NCBI GenBank assembly: GCA_035362935.1
Contig: DAOSEC010000004.1
Coordinates: 28,367 to 92,366 of the forward strand
Direction: 5' to 3'
DNA from: DAOSEC01 sp035362935
GTDB taxonomy: Bacteria; Bacillota_I; Bacilli_A; ML615J-28; CAG-313
DNA length: 64,000 nt
Below, piece after piece: positions 35,173-43,138 of this stretch. The translations under genes were made by a program, and so were the position numbers. The notes under the pieces were generated by a model, which searched no databases, had not been told where the DNA came from, and worked only from the letters and a program-made list of their open reading frames with translations. How positions within the stretch are numbered: the first letter of the stretch is position 1; the number at the start of each line of letters is the position of its first letter.

Positions 35173-36021
35173 TTATGACAAAGTTATCCATAGTATAATT
35201 AATATAGCAGTTACTCGAAATGCAAATCCAATAAAAAATTGATCTTTATTCTTTCTGTATATAATAGCCATTAAAATCCCAAATATAAATGTTGGTAGTA
35301 TCACTGAGAAGTCTAGGAAAATCAAAAAGTGAAAGAACGTATATGTTATACTCATTATTAAAAAATTAGCAACATCTGTAAATAAGAAACGTTCATCCAG
35401 CCCTTCTATAACCATTTTACGAAATACCAATTCTTCAACATATGCAAATAATACTAAAACGACGACGATAATCCATATTGAAATTCTCCCTTGTGAGACA
35501 TACATCAGCAGTGATGGAGGTACAATTGCATTCATTTGAATGAATGGTGACACGAACCATAAAGTAGTTCCTCCAATTAAAAAAATACCTAATGAAAAAA
35601 ACACAGATTTCGCATTAGTCTTAATCTGAAGCATGCTTGATTTGATATCTAAAAATATAGTTTTGCGATTGTAAAATGTGTATATAATACTAGCAGCAAT
35701 CCCTATCACAAACAACGAGTAAGATTGACTGAAACTTAAAACCTCTATTGGGATGTTTGATCCTATTGTGCCAAAATCAATCGTTTGATCGATTACTTGA
35801 TAATAATAAACCCCTAGCATAATACTTAGTAACCCATTTAGTAAAAAACAAACAAAAAAATAAAGGGATAACCCAATCTTCATATGACTAAAATTTGTTA
35901 AATACTGATCGTTGGGATGGTTCATGTATTCTTCTACTGTGTTGCTTTTTTCCCCGCATCTCGTACAATATACTTCTTGTGCATGTAGTACTTTAAAGCA
36001 TTTGTTGCATCTAATAATCAT
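35173..36021 (-). CDS. CPBP-family intramembrane protease with an N-terminal zinc ribbon
   Basis: 282 residues. The N-terminus is a zinc ribbon (CNKC near residues 5-8 and CTRCG near 19-23). About eight membrane helices follow. The CPBP/Abi protease motifs are kept: EELVFRKMVIEG (EExxxR), FFHFLIFLDF with the conserved histidine, and a final IFGILMAIIYR segment. Family members process prenylated proteins or confer immunity to bacteriocins in other bacteria; the role here is unknown. The start at 36021 follows GGTGA. No bacteriocin gene is nearby. Confidence 0.8.
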   Translation of the reverse strand: MIIRCNKCFKVLHAQEVYCTRCGEKSNTVEEYMNHPNDQYLTNFSHMKIGLSLYFFVCFLLNGLLSIMLGVYYYQVIDQTIDFGTIGSNIPIEVLSFSQSYSLFVIGIAASIIYTFYNRKTIFLDIKSSMLQIKTNAKSVFFSLGIFLIGGTTLWFVSPFIQMNAIVPPSLLMYVSQGRISIWIIVVVLVLFAYVEELVFRKMVIEGLDERFLFTDVANFLIMSITYTFFHFLIFLDFSVILPTFIFGILMAIIYRKNKDQFFIGFAFRVTAILIILWITLS

Positions 36022-36074
36022 TTTCTTCACCAATTACTATATTACACGTTTTAGTCAAAAAAATCCACTTTTTA

Positions 36075-36103
36075 TTGTATTAATTACGATTTTCGAGTAT
36101 TAT
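36075..36103 (+). promoter_or_regulatory. Promoter of the small plus-strand gene
   Basis: TTGTAT (36075-36080), a 17-base spacer and TATTAT (36098-36103). The start codon is only about ten bases after the expected transcription start, so the leader is nearly absent and GGGTGA sits at the RNA 5' end. Confidence 0.6.
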
Positions 36104-36119
36104 AAAACGGGTGAAATAA

Positions 36120-36452
36120 ATGAAATATACAACATTATTAATTATAAGTAAGCATATGATTGATCTGAGTACTTTAGACTTACCTTATCTACTAATCCAA
36201 GATCCAATAACATTTATCAATGATCACATCATGTTATACGGCAATGAAGAAGTGTCTTTTGAGTATTTGTTAATTATTAGTATAGATTTGGTTACAAATT
36301 CTAAGGTTCTACCATTTATCATTGATCGTGATCGATTATTAACAAACTATTATCATCAAACTAACATTGAACACATTTATTTTTTTGAGAACGATTATTC
36401 ATTCTTTAATAAACTACAAACTGTGTGTCATCATATCTTAAATATAGAATAA
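36120..36452 (+). CDS. Small protein of unknown function
   Basis: 110 residues, acidic and rich in Ile, Tyr and Asn, with no signal peptide or membrane helix and no motif that I recognise. Hydrophobic beta-like stretches (TLLIISK, YLLIISIDLV, PFIIDRDRLL) suggest a compact alpha/beta fold. The ORF is supported by a good promoter, GGGTGA upstream of the ATG, normal codon use and a terminator right after its stop. It lies alone on the plus strand between the CPBP protease and htrA. Function unknown. Confidence 0.7.
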   Translation: MKYTTLLIISKHMIDLSTLDLPYLLIQDPITFINDHIMLYGNEEVSFEYLLIISIDLVTNSKVLPFIIDRDRLLTNYYHQTNIEHIYFFENDYSFFNKLQTVCHHILNIE

Positions 36453-36476
36453 AAGCCGCATTACGCGGCTTTTATT
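36451..36476. terminator. Bidirectional terminator between the small gene and htrA
   Basis: Nine-base-pair stem AAAAGCCGC/GCGGCTTTT with a five-base loop. T-rich on both strands; it serves the two convergent genes. Confidence 0.88.
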
Positions 36477-37669
36477 TATGGTTTTAATATTACATTAATT
36501 GTTCGTATTTCATCGTGTGCTCTTGAATAGTATGTAATCGCGACAGTTGACCCAACCATATAAGTAGTCAACTTATTAAGCTCAACAGTTACATCGGCTG
36601 TTGTTACCAAGTTTTTCCCATCAAATTGAAGGATAATATCGTGAGGTTGAATCGCTGAGTCTCCAATGGTGGTTCCTGTAGCAATACTAATAACATATAA
36701 TCCATAATTCAAGTTTTCTGGAATTGGTTGCATGCTATATTGTTGAATGATTGCAGGTGTGACACCGCGAACAGACACAACAGTAACACCAAGTCTTGGT
36801 CTTGTTGGTACAATACCTTGTTCTAGGTAATCATAGATTAGTTTTTCTACTACATTAACAGGAATTGCAAATCCCATGTTATCAATATCTGTACTAACCA
36901 ATTTAAGCGTATTGATCCCAATCAACTCTCCACGAAGGTTAAACAATCCACCTCCACTATTACCAGGATTGATTGCAACGTCATGTTGAATGTATTCTGC
37001 ATCAAAATCATTGACACCATCTCCATCGGTATCATCGCTCATAAATCGCTTTGGATGGCTTACGATGCCAAATGTTGCGGATCCGTAGAAATTGTAACCA
37101 TCTGGGTTCCCAATTGCAATCGCAAACGAACCTTTTTTTAAATTATTTGAATCACCCATAGTTACGGGTTGAATTAGTGTTGTGTGATTAAACCTAATAA
37201 CGGCTAAGTCAACCTTTGTATCTTTTCCAAGTTCAATAGCATCAATAAACAAATCTTCATCACCTAGGTAAACCTTTAATTTTTGTTTTACACTTGGATT
37301 CTTCGAATCTTCAATTACATGTTTATTGGTGACAACAAAATAAGTATAATCTTGAATGTTGCCATTCACTTCCCCTAAATCTTCATCAATCAAGTTAGCA
37401 ACTCGCTTATAAATGACACCTGACCCAACCCCAGTTACGGTATTGGAGTTCAGTATTTGTGCTCCATAATTACTAACTCCAATCACTGCTGGAGACAGTA
37501 CTTCTACCATATTTACAACTAGATCTTCTAAATCTTGAATGTTGATTTCTTGAACGTTTATTACCTTGTTTGTTATTTCATTGGTCACTTTTAAACCTTC
37601 TAAAATACTACATCCTGTTAGAGTAACTAACATAAACAAACTTAGTATTAACACTTTAAATTTCTTCAT
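36476..37669 (-). CDS. htrA: HtrA/DegP-type lipoprotein serine protease with a DxDxDG insert
   Basis: An extracytoplasmic quality-control protease. A lipoprotein signal with lipobox LTGC (C20) anchors it outside the membrane. The trypsin-like triad is visible: H117 (VVTNKHVIED), D154 (KVDLAVIRF) and S238 (INPGNSGGGLF). A PDZ domain follows (about 320-397; GLYVISIATGTTIGDSAI). Between the GIVSHPK strand and the active-site segment there is an insert with a DDTDGDGVNDFD stretch (212-223), like a calcium-binding DxDxDG loop. 397 residues. It is anchored by lipid rather than by the membrane helix of Bacillus HtrA. It lies after tatD with no terminator between. Confidence 0.92.
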   Translation of the reverse strand: MKKFKVLILSLFMLVTLTGCSILEGLKVTNEITNKVINVQEINIQDLEDLVVNMVEVLSPAVIGVSNYGAQILNSNTVTGVGSGVIYKRVANLIDEDLGEVNGNIQDYTYFVVTNKHVIEDSKNPSVKQKLKVYLGDEDLFIDAIELGKDTKVDLAVIRFNHTTLIQPVTMGDSNNLKKGSFAIAIGNPDGYNFYGSATFGIVSHPKRFMSDDTDGDGVNDFDAEYIQHDVAINPGNSGGGLFNLRGELIGINTLKLVSTDIDNMGFAIPVNVVEKLIYDYLEQGIVPTRPRLGVTVVSVRGVTPAIIQQYSMQPIPENLNYGLYVISIATGTTIGDSAIQPHDIILQFDGKNLVTTADVTVELNKLTTYMVGSTVAITYYSRAHDEIRTINVILKP

Positions 37670-37730
37670 AACGGTTCCTTCTTTCTTGCTTCTTTATGTA
37701 AATAACATTTTTGTGTATTCTCTGTATTGG

Positions 37731-38495
37731 TTAAATGTGAAATAATTGTTCTGTATTCTTCATTAAAACAGAAGCAACATCTTCAACAGATTGACCTCTC
37801 AACCTTGCAATTTCCTCAACAACAAGCACAACATTTTTTGGTTCATTGAGTTCGCCTCTATATGGGTCTGGTGCAAGATAAGGTGAATCAGTTTCTGAGA
37901 GTAAATGCTTTATATCAATATCAGAGGCTATTTTTTTCGCTTCTACTGCATTTTTAAAGGTAACTGGACCACCAAGTGATATGTAAAAATTTAATCCGAT
38001 AAATTCTTTTGCCATTTCATAACTGCCTGAGTAACAATGCATTACACCGCCAACCATGAACGCATCGTATTCACGTAATGTATCAAACGTTGCTTGGGTT
38101 GCGTCTCTCATGTGAATGATAAGTGGCTTTCTTACTTCTTTAGCAATTTGAATTTGTTTTTTAAACGCCAATTTTTGTTGTTGAGGTGTCGTAATTTTCC
38201 AATGAAAATCATACCCACATTCTCCAATTGCAACTACTTTCGGGTGTTTGGCTGCTTCTTCTAACCATTCATAATCTTCTGGTGTGATGTTTGCGACTTC
38301 AGTTGGATGAAAACCAACAGAAGCATACACAAAATCATACTGCTTAGCAATTTTGATTGCTGTAATTGAAGTGTCCCGGTCGTAACCTACTACTATCATT
38401 TTTGTCACACCAGCTTCATAGGCTCGCTGTATAACTTCTCTATATTCCATAATTAGTTGTTCCGAATTTAAATGTACGTGCGTATCAACAAACAT
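37731..38495 (-). CDS. tatD: TatD-family metal-dependent DNase
   Basis: A TIM-barrel hydrolase with 3'-5' DNase activity in characterised members. The metal ligands are in FVDTHVHLN, AIGECGYDFHW, PLIIHMRDA, VMHCYSG and LSETDSPYLAP. About 254 residues from the ATG at 38495, which follows GGTGATTTC. The open frame extends 15 codons upstream, but that part overlaps the promoter. htrA follows 60 bases downstream. Confidence 0.93.
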   Translation of the reverse strand: MFVDTHVHLNSEQLIMEYREVIQRAYEAGVTKMIVVGYDRDTSITAIKIAKQYDFVYASVGFHPTEVANITPEDYEWLEEAAKHPKVVAIGECGYDFHWKITTPQQQKLAFKKQIQIAKEVRKPLIIHMRDATQATFDTLREYDAFMVGGVMHCYSGSYEMAKEFIGLNFYISLGGPVTFKNAVEAKKIASDIDIKHLLSETDSPYLAPDPYRGELNEPKNVVLVVEEIARLRGQSVEDVASVLMKNTEQLFHI

Positions 38496-38519
38496 GAAAT
38501 CACCAATCCTTTTTAAAAT

Positions 38520-38548
38520 ATTATAACATAAATACAGCAAATTGTGAA
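38520..38548 (-). promoter_or_regulatory. Promoter of tatD
   Basis: TTCACA (38543-38548), a 17-base spacer ending TATGT, and TATAAT (38520-38525) on the minus strand, just after the tuf terminator. Confidence 0.65.
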
Positions 38549-38559
38549 TGAAAACAAAA

Positions 38560-38585
38560 ATAAAAAGCCATCCGAAGATGGCTTT
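38560..38585 (-). terminator. Terminator of the str operon after tuf
   Basis: Nine-base-pair stem AAAGCCATC/GATGGCTTT closed by a TTCG tetraloop on the minus strand, then a T-rich tail. Confidence 0.92.
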
Positions 38586-38596
38586 CTTTATCTAAA

Positions 38597-39784
38597 TTAT
38601 TTGTCGATGTCAGAAACGTTTCCTGCACCTACAGTACGTCCACCCTCACGAATTGAGAATTTAGTTCCTGTTTCTACAGCGATTGGATGAATTAATTTTA
38701 CCGTTAAAGTGATGTTATCACCAGGCATAACCATTTCAACACCTTCAGGAAGTTCGATAACTCCTGTTACGTCTGTTGTACGGAAATAAAATTGTGGTCT
38801 GTAGTTTGAGAAGAATGGAGTATGACGTCCACCTTCTTCTTTTGTTAAAACGTATACTTGCGCATGGAATTCAGAATGTGGGTTAACTGATTTCGGTTTT
38901 GCTAATACTTGTCCACGTTGTACTTCATCACGTGAAACTCCACGTAATAACGCACCAATGTTATCTCCAGCTTGAGCTTGATCTAACAATTTACGGAACA
39001 TTTCAACACCAGTAACAACTGTGTTCTTTGTATCTCTAATACCAACGATTTCAACAGTATCTCCAACTTTAACAGTACCACGTTCAACACGTCCTGTAGC
39101 AACTGTTCCACGTCCTGTGATTGTAAATACGTCTTCAACTGGCATTAAGAAAGGTTTGTCAGTTTCACGAACTGGATCTGGAATGTAAGTATCAACTGCG
39201 TTCATTAATTCAACGATTTTTTGTTCCCACACTGGGTCCCCTTCCATCGCTTTTAATGCAGAACCACGAATAACTGGAATCTCATCTCCTGGGAAATCGT
39301 ATTCGCTTAATAAATCACGAACTTCCATTTCAACTAATTCTAAGATTTCTTCGTCATCAACCATATCGCATTTGTTCATGAATACAACTAGTTTAGGCAC
39401 ACCTACTTGGCGGCTTAATAAGATGTGTTCACGAGTTTGAGGCATTGGTCCATCCGCTGCAGAAACTACAAGGATACCACCATCCATTTGAGCAGCACCA
39501 GTAATCATGTTTTTAACATAGTCAGCATGTCCTGGGCAGTCAACGTGTGCATAGTGACGTTTCGATGTTTCGTACTCAACGTGAGCCGTATTAATCGTAA
39601 TACCACGTGCTCTTTCTTCTGGAGCACCATCGATTTGATCATATCCCATTACTTTATTGTTTGGATTTTCTTTTGCTAATACACGTGTAATAGCAGATGT
39701 TAATGTTGTTTTTCCGTGGTCAACATGGCCAATTGTACCAACGTTAACATGAATTTTGTTACGTTCAAATTTAGCTTTTGCCAT
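38597..39784 (-). CDS. tuf: Elongation factor Tu
   Basis: Delivers aminoacyl-tRNA to the ribosome. G1 GHVDHGKTTLTSAI, G3 DCPGHADYVKNM, G4 NKCDMVD and the C-terminal beta-barrels are all present. The end GGRTVGAGNVSDIDK is typical of EF-Tu. 395 residues, normal. It is the last gene of rpsL-rpsG-fusA-tuf and also has a private promoter in the 94-base gap after fusA, matching its need for very high expression. Confidence 0.99.
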   Translation of the reverse strand: MAKAKFERNKIHVNVGTIGHVDHGKTTLTSAITRVLAKENPNNKVMGYDQIDGAPEERARGITINTAHVEYETSKRHYAHVDCPGHADYVKNMITGAAQMDGGILVVSAADGPMPQTREHILLSRQVGVPKLVVFMNKCDMVDDEEILELVEMEVRDLLSEYDFPGDEIPVIRGSALKAMEGDPVWEQKIVELMNAVDTYIPDPVRETDKPFLMPVEDVFTITGRGTVATGRVERGTVKVGDTVEIVGIRDTKNTVVTGVEMFRKLLDQAQAGDNIGALLRGVSRDEVQRGQVLAKPKSVNPHSEFHAQVYVLTKEEGGRHTPFFSNYRPQFYFRTTDVTGVIELPEGVEMVMPGDNITLTVKLIHPIAVETGTKFSIREGGRTVGAGNVSDIDK

Positions 39785-39835
39785 TTTTAATTTTCCTCCT
39801 AATTTATTTATTCATCGGTTTTTGTTACAAGTTAT

Positions 39836-39864
39836 ATTTTATAACATTTTGGTTATTTATGCAA
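39836..39864 (-). promoter_or_regulatory. Internal promoter of tuf
   Basis: TTGCAT (39859-39864), a 17-base spacer and TAAAAT (39836-39841) with TGTTA just before it, in the fusA-tuf gap on the minus strand. Confidence 0.68.
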
Positions 39865-39878
39865 GAGTTAATATAAAA

Positions 39879-41948
39879 TTACGAACTTCTGCGTTTCATT
39901 ACTGTTTCAGCGATAGATTTTGGACATTCTTCATAGTGTGAGAATTGCATAGTGTAATTTCCACGACCTTGAGAGTTTGATCTAAGAGCTGTTGCATACC
40001 CAAACATTTCTGCTAGAGGTGCGGTTGCTTTAATACTTTGAATATTTCCTCGACCTTCTTGTCCTTCAATGCGTCCACGTCTACTTGTTAAATCACCAAT
40101 AACATTTCCTAAATACTCATCTGGGACAAGTACTTCTACGCTCATGATTGGTTCTAATAAGATAGGTTGACATTTTTCTTTGGAAGCCTTGAAAGCCATT
40201 CCAGCAGCAACTTCAAAGGCAATTTGACTTGAGTCAACTTCATGGTATGATCCATCAAACAAGGTTGCTTTGATATCAATTGTCGGATATCCTGCTAAGT
40301 TACCACTTGCTAATGAGTTTTCAATTCCTTTGTTAACCGCTCCAATGTATTCTCTTGGAACAACCCCACCAACAATTGCGTCAACGAATTCATATCCTTT
40401 TCCAGGATTTGGTTCGAAACGAATCCAAACATGTCCAAATTGACCACGTCCTCCGGATTGACGAACAAATTTTCCTTCGATTTCTGCTCTTGTTTTGATT
40501 GTTTCACGATACGATACTTGAGGGGCACCAACGTTTGCTTCGACTTTAAACTCGCGTTTCATACGGTCAACAATGATGTCTAAGTGAAGTTCACCCATTC
40601 CCGCAATGATTGTTTGTCCTGTTTCAGTATCCGTGTGTGTTTTGAATGTTGGATCTTCTTCTGCAAGTTTTGACAATGCAATACCCATTTTATCTTGATC
40701 TCCTTTTGTTTTTGGCTCAATCGCTACCGAAATTACCGGTTCAGGGAAAATCATAGATTCAAGGATAACTGGGCGTTTTTCGTCGCACATAGTATCTCCT
40801 GTAATGGTATCTTTTAATCCAATCGCAGCTGCAATGTTTCCTGCCCATACTTCTTTGATTTCAGTACGATTATTCGCATGCATCTGTAATATACGTCCTA
40901 CACGTTCTTTTTTATTTTTTGTTGAGTTTAAAATATATGATCCAGAGTAAATAACTCCAGAGTAAACTCGGAAGAATGTTAATTTACCAACATATGGGTC
41001 GGTCATAACTTTAAATGCCAAAGCAGCAAACGGTTCATCATCACTTGAATGAATTTCAATTTCAGAACCATCATCTAGATGTCCTTTGATGTTTGGAACA
41101 TCTGTTGGAGCAGGTAAATAATTTACAACTGCATCTAGTGCTAATTTAACACCCTTGTTTTTAAACGCAGAACCACATAACACTGGGAAGAAGCGAACTG
41201 TCATAGTTGCATTGCGAATCGCTTTCATCAGAAGTTCTTCTGTAATGTCTTCCCCTTCAAGGTATGACATCATCAATTCTTCATCAAAATCAGCTACTGC
41301 TTCAATTAAACTTTGACGCATGATACTTGCTTCATCCATGTATTCACTTGGTATTGCGATTTCTTTATAATTTTCGTCTGCTCCACCATCAAATTCGAAA
41401 GCTCTCATTTTCACGAGGTCAATAACTCCTCTAAAAAATGCTTCTGAACCCATCGGCATTTGAATTGGGTGAGCATTTGCTCCTAAACGTTTGTGCAGAG
41501 AATTCACGCTATATTTAAAATCTGCACCAGTCTTATCCATTTTGTTAACGAAAACAATACGAGGAACGTGATAATCAGTTGCTTGACGCCAAACTGTTTC
41601 AGTTTGTGGTTCTACACCTGCTTGTGCATCAAGTACACCAACAGCTCCATCTAATACACGCAATGAACGACTTACTTCAACAGTAAAGTCAACGTGTCCC
41701 GGAGTGTCAATGACATTGATCTGATGACCTTTCCAAAAAGCTGTCGTGGCAGCTGATGTGATGGTGATTCCTCTTTCCTGTTCCTGTACCATCCAATCCA
41801 TTTGAGCAGCTCCATCATGAGTCTCTCCAATTTTGTGGATTTTACCAGTATGGAATAAGATACGTTCAGTAAATGTTGTTTTTCCAGCATCAATGTGCGC
41901 CATGATACCAATGTTTCTTGTAAGGTCTAATGAAAATTCACGAGGCAT
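39879..41948 (-). CDS. fusA: Elongation factor G
   Basis: The translocation GTPase. P-loop MAHIDAGKTTFTERILF, DTPGHVDFTVEV and VFVNKMDKTGAD. Domains II-V follow, with GMGELHLDIIVDRMKREF and the domain IV segment SGGRGQFGHVWIRFEP. 689 residues, normal. It starts 16 bases after rpsG in the str operon. Confidence 0.99.
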   Translation of the reverse strand: MPREFSLDLTRNIGIMAHIDAGKTTFTERILFHTGKIHKIGETHDGAAQMDWMVQEQERGITITSAATTAFWKGHQINVIDTPGHVDFTVEVSRSLRVLDGAVGVLDAQAGVEPQTETVWRQATDYHVPRIVFVNKMDKTGADFKYSVNSLHKRLGANAHPIQMPMGSEAFFRGVIDLVKMRAFEFDGGADENYKEIAIPSEYMDEASIMRQSLIEAVADFDEELMMSYLEGEDITEELLMKAIRNATMTVRFFPVLCGSAFKNKGVKLALDAVVNYLPAPTDVPNIKGHLDDGSEIEIHSSDDEPFAALAFKVMTDPYVGKLTFFRVYSGVIYSGSYILNSTKNKKERVGRILQMHANNRTEIKEVWAGNIAAAIGLKDTITGDTMCDEKRPVILESMIFPEPVISVAIEPKTKGDQDKMGIALSKLAEEDPTFKTHTDTETGQTIIAGMGELHLDIIVDRMKREFKVEANVGAPQVSYRETIKTRAEIEGKFVRQSGGRGQFGHVWIRFEPNPGKGYEFVDAIVGGVVPREYIGAVNKGIENSLASGNLAGYPTIDIKATLFDGSYHEVDSSQIAFEVAAGMAFKASKEKCQPILLEPIMSVEVLVPDEYLGNVIGDLTSRRGRIEGQEGRGNIQSIKATAPLAEMFGYATALRSNSQGRGNYTMQFSHYEECPKSIAETVMKRRSS

Positions 41949-41964
41949 TATTGTTCTCCCTTAA

Positions 41965-42435
41965 TTACCATTGGTAATGAGCAAATGCTTTGTTAGCTTC
42001 AGCCATACGATGAGTGTCTTCACGTTTTTTAACTGAAGCACCAACACCATTTGCTGCATCCATGATTTCTTTTGCTAATTTTTCTTCCATTGTGTGTTCT
42101 TTGCGTAAACGTGCATATTGGGTTAACCATCTTAACACCAATGTCACTTTTCTTTCCGCACGCACTTCCACAGGAACTTGATAGTTTGATCCCCCTACAC
42201 GGCGAGATCTTACTTCTAATTGTGGTGTAATGTTTTTAATTGCATCTTCAAATACTTCAATAGCACTTCTTCCAGTCGTTTTTTCGATTCTTTCAAAAGC
42301 TCCATATAAAATTTGTTGTGCTACACCTTTTTTACCATCTAACATAATTTTATTAATTAGTCTAGTTACTAGTTTTGAATTGTATAGTGGATCCGGTAAT
42401 ACCTTTCTTTTTGGTACGTGACCTTTACGAGGCAT
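41965..42435 (-). CDS. rpsG: 30S ribosomal protein S7
   Basis: Nucleates the 16S rRNA 3' domain. The start MPRKGHVPKRKVLPDPLYNS and the blocks LINKIMLDGKKGVAQQILYGAFE and AFAHYQW at the end are typical. 156 residues, normal. Second gene of the str operon, 55 bases after rpsL. In E. coli S7 represses this operon; no equivalent site was identified here. Confidence 0.99.
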   Translation of the reverse strand: MPRKGHVPKRKVLPDPLYNSKLVTRLINKIMLDGKKGVAQQILYGAFERIEKTTGRSAIEVFEDAIKNITPQLEVRSRRVGGSNYQVPVEVRAERKVTLVLRWLTQYARLRKEHTMEEKLAKEIMDAANGVGASVKKREDTHRMAEANKAFAHYQW

Positions 42436-42490
42436 GTTAGATTCCTCCTTTCTGCTCTTTCTTTAAAAATTTTTTATCATTCTAATCTAG

Positions 42491-42913
42491 TTATTTCTTT
42501 GTTGCTTTAGGACGTTTTGCTCCATATTTTGAGCGCCCTTGCATACGTTTTTCAACTCCAGTTGCATCTAACGTACCACGAATAATGTGATAACGTACCC
42601 CTGGTAAATCCTTTGCACGTCCACCACGAATTAAAACAACGCTATGTTCTTGTAAACGGTGTCCAATTCCTGGAATGTATGCTGTTACCTCGATTCCGTT
42701 TGATAAACGTACACGGGCATACTTACGGATTGCTGAGTTTGGTTTTTTTGGTGTCATTGTAGCAACACGTGTACAAACTCCACGTTTTTGAGGTGAATTA
42801 ATTTCAGTTTCCAATTTCTTAAGAGTGTTTAATCCTACTCCTAGATGAGGTGATTTTGATTTCTTCACTTTGTCTTCACGTGACTTGCGAATCAGTTGGT
42901 TAATTGTTGGCAT
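42491..42913 (-). CDS. rpsL: 30S ribosomal protein S12
   Basis: Decoding-centre protein and the streptomycin target. It starts MPTINQLIRKSREDK. The two loops where streptomycin resistance arises are wild type at the lysines: TPKKPNSAIRK and GGRAKDLPGVRYH. 140 residues, normal. First gene of the str operon, behind a consensus promoter and a leader hairpin. Confidence 0.99.
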   Translation of the reverse strand: MPTINQLIRKSREDKVKKSKSPHLGVGLNTLKKLETEINSPQKRGVCTRVATMTPKKPNSAIRKYARVRLSNGIEVTAYIPGIGHRLQEHSVVLIRGGRAKDLPGVRYHIIRGTLDATGVEKRMQGRSKYGAKRPKATKK

Positions 42914-42975
42914 TCAAGTTCCTCCTTTCAACTTATAATCGCCACAGTTCCGGGCGTTTCATAGTGTAATAAAAT

Positions 42976-42999
42976 ATAGTTCTGGCTAGCCAAAACTAT
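42976..42999 (-). promoter_or_regulatory. Leader hairpin of the rpsL operon
   Basis: A ten-base-pair stem (ATAGTTTTGG/CCAGAACTAT, one G-U pair) around CTAG in the roughly 100-base rpsL leader. No T-run follows, so it is not a terminator. It may be a ribosomal-protein binding site; this is not proven by the sequence. Confidence 0.45.
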
Positions 43000-43020
43000 T
43001 TCTTTCAAATACCGAAGAGT

Positions 43021-43049
43021 ATTATACTTAATTTTCTTTAAAATGTCAA
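43021..43049 (-). promoter_or_regulatory. Consensus promoter of the str operon
   Basis: A perfect TTGACA (43044-43049), exactly 17 bases, and a perfect TATAAT (43021-43026) on the minus strand. It drives rpsL-rpsG-fusA-tuf. Confidence 0.9.
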
Positions 43050-43095
43050 GTAATTCTGCACACTATTTTCTATTTTTCTATTTACAATTCAGCAT

Positions 43096-43128
43096 AAAAA
43101 ATTTGAGAAGAGTTCCCCCTTCTCAAAT
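43096..43128 (-). terminator. Terminator of the M32 carboxypeptidase gene
   Basis: Ten-base-pair stem ATTTGAGAAG/CTTCTCAAAT with an eight-base loop and a T-run on the minus strand, ten bases after the stop. Confidence 0.88.
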
Positions 43129-43138
43129 GAATTTATAC

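Noticed and set aside
36120..36452. Assignment of the small plus-strand gene to a competence regulator such as ComK
   Set aside because: Presence of comEA-comEC made this tempting, but I see no ComK motif or convincing similarity.
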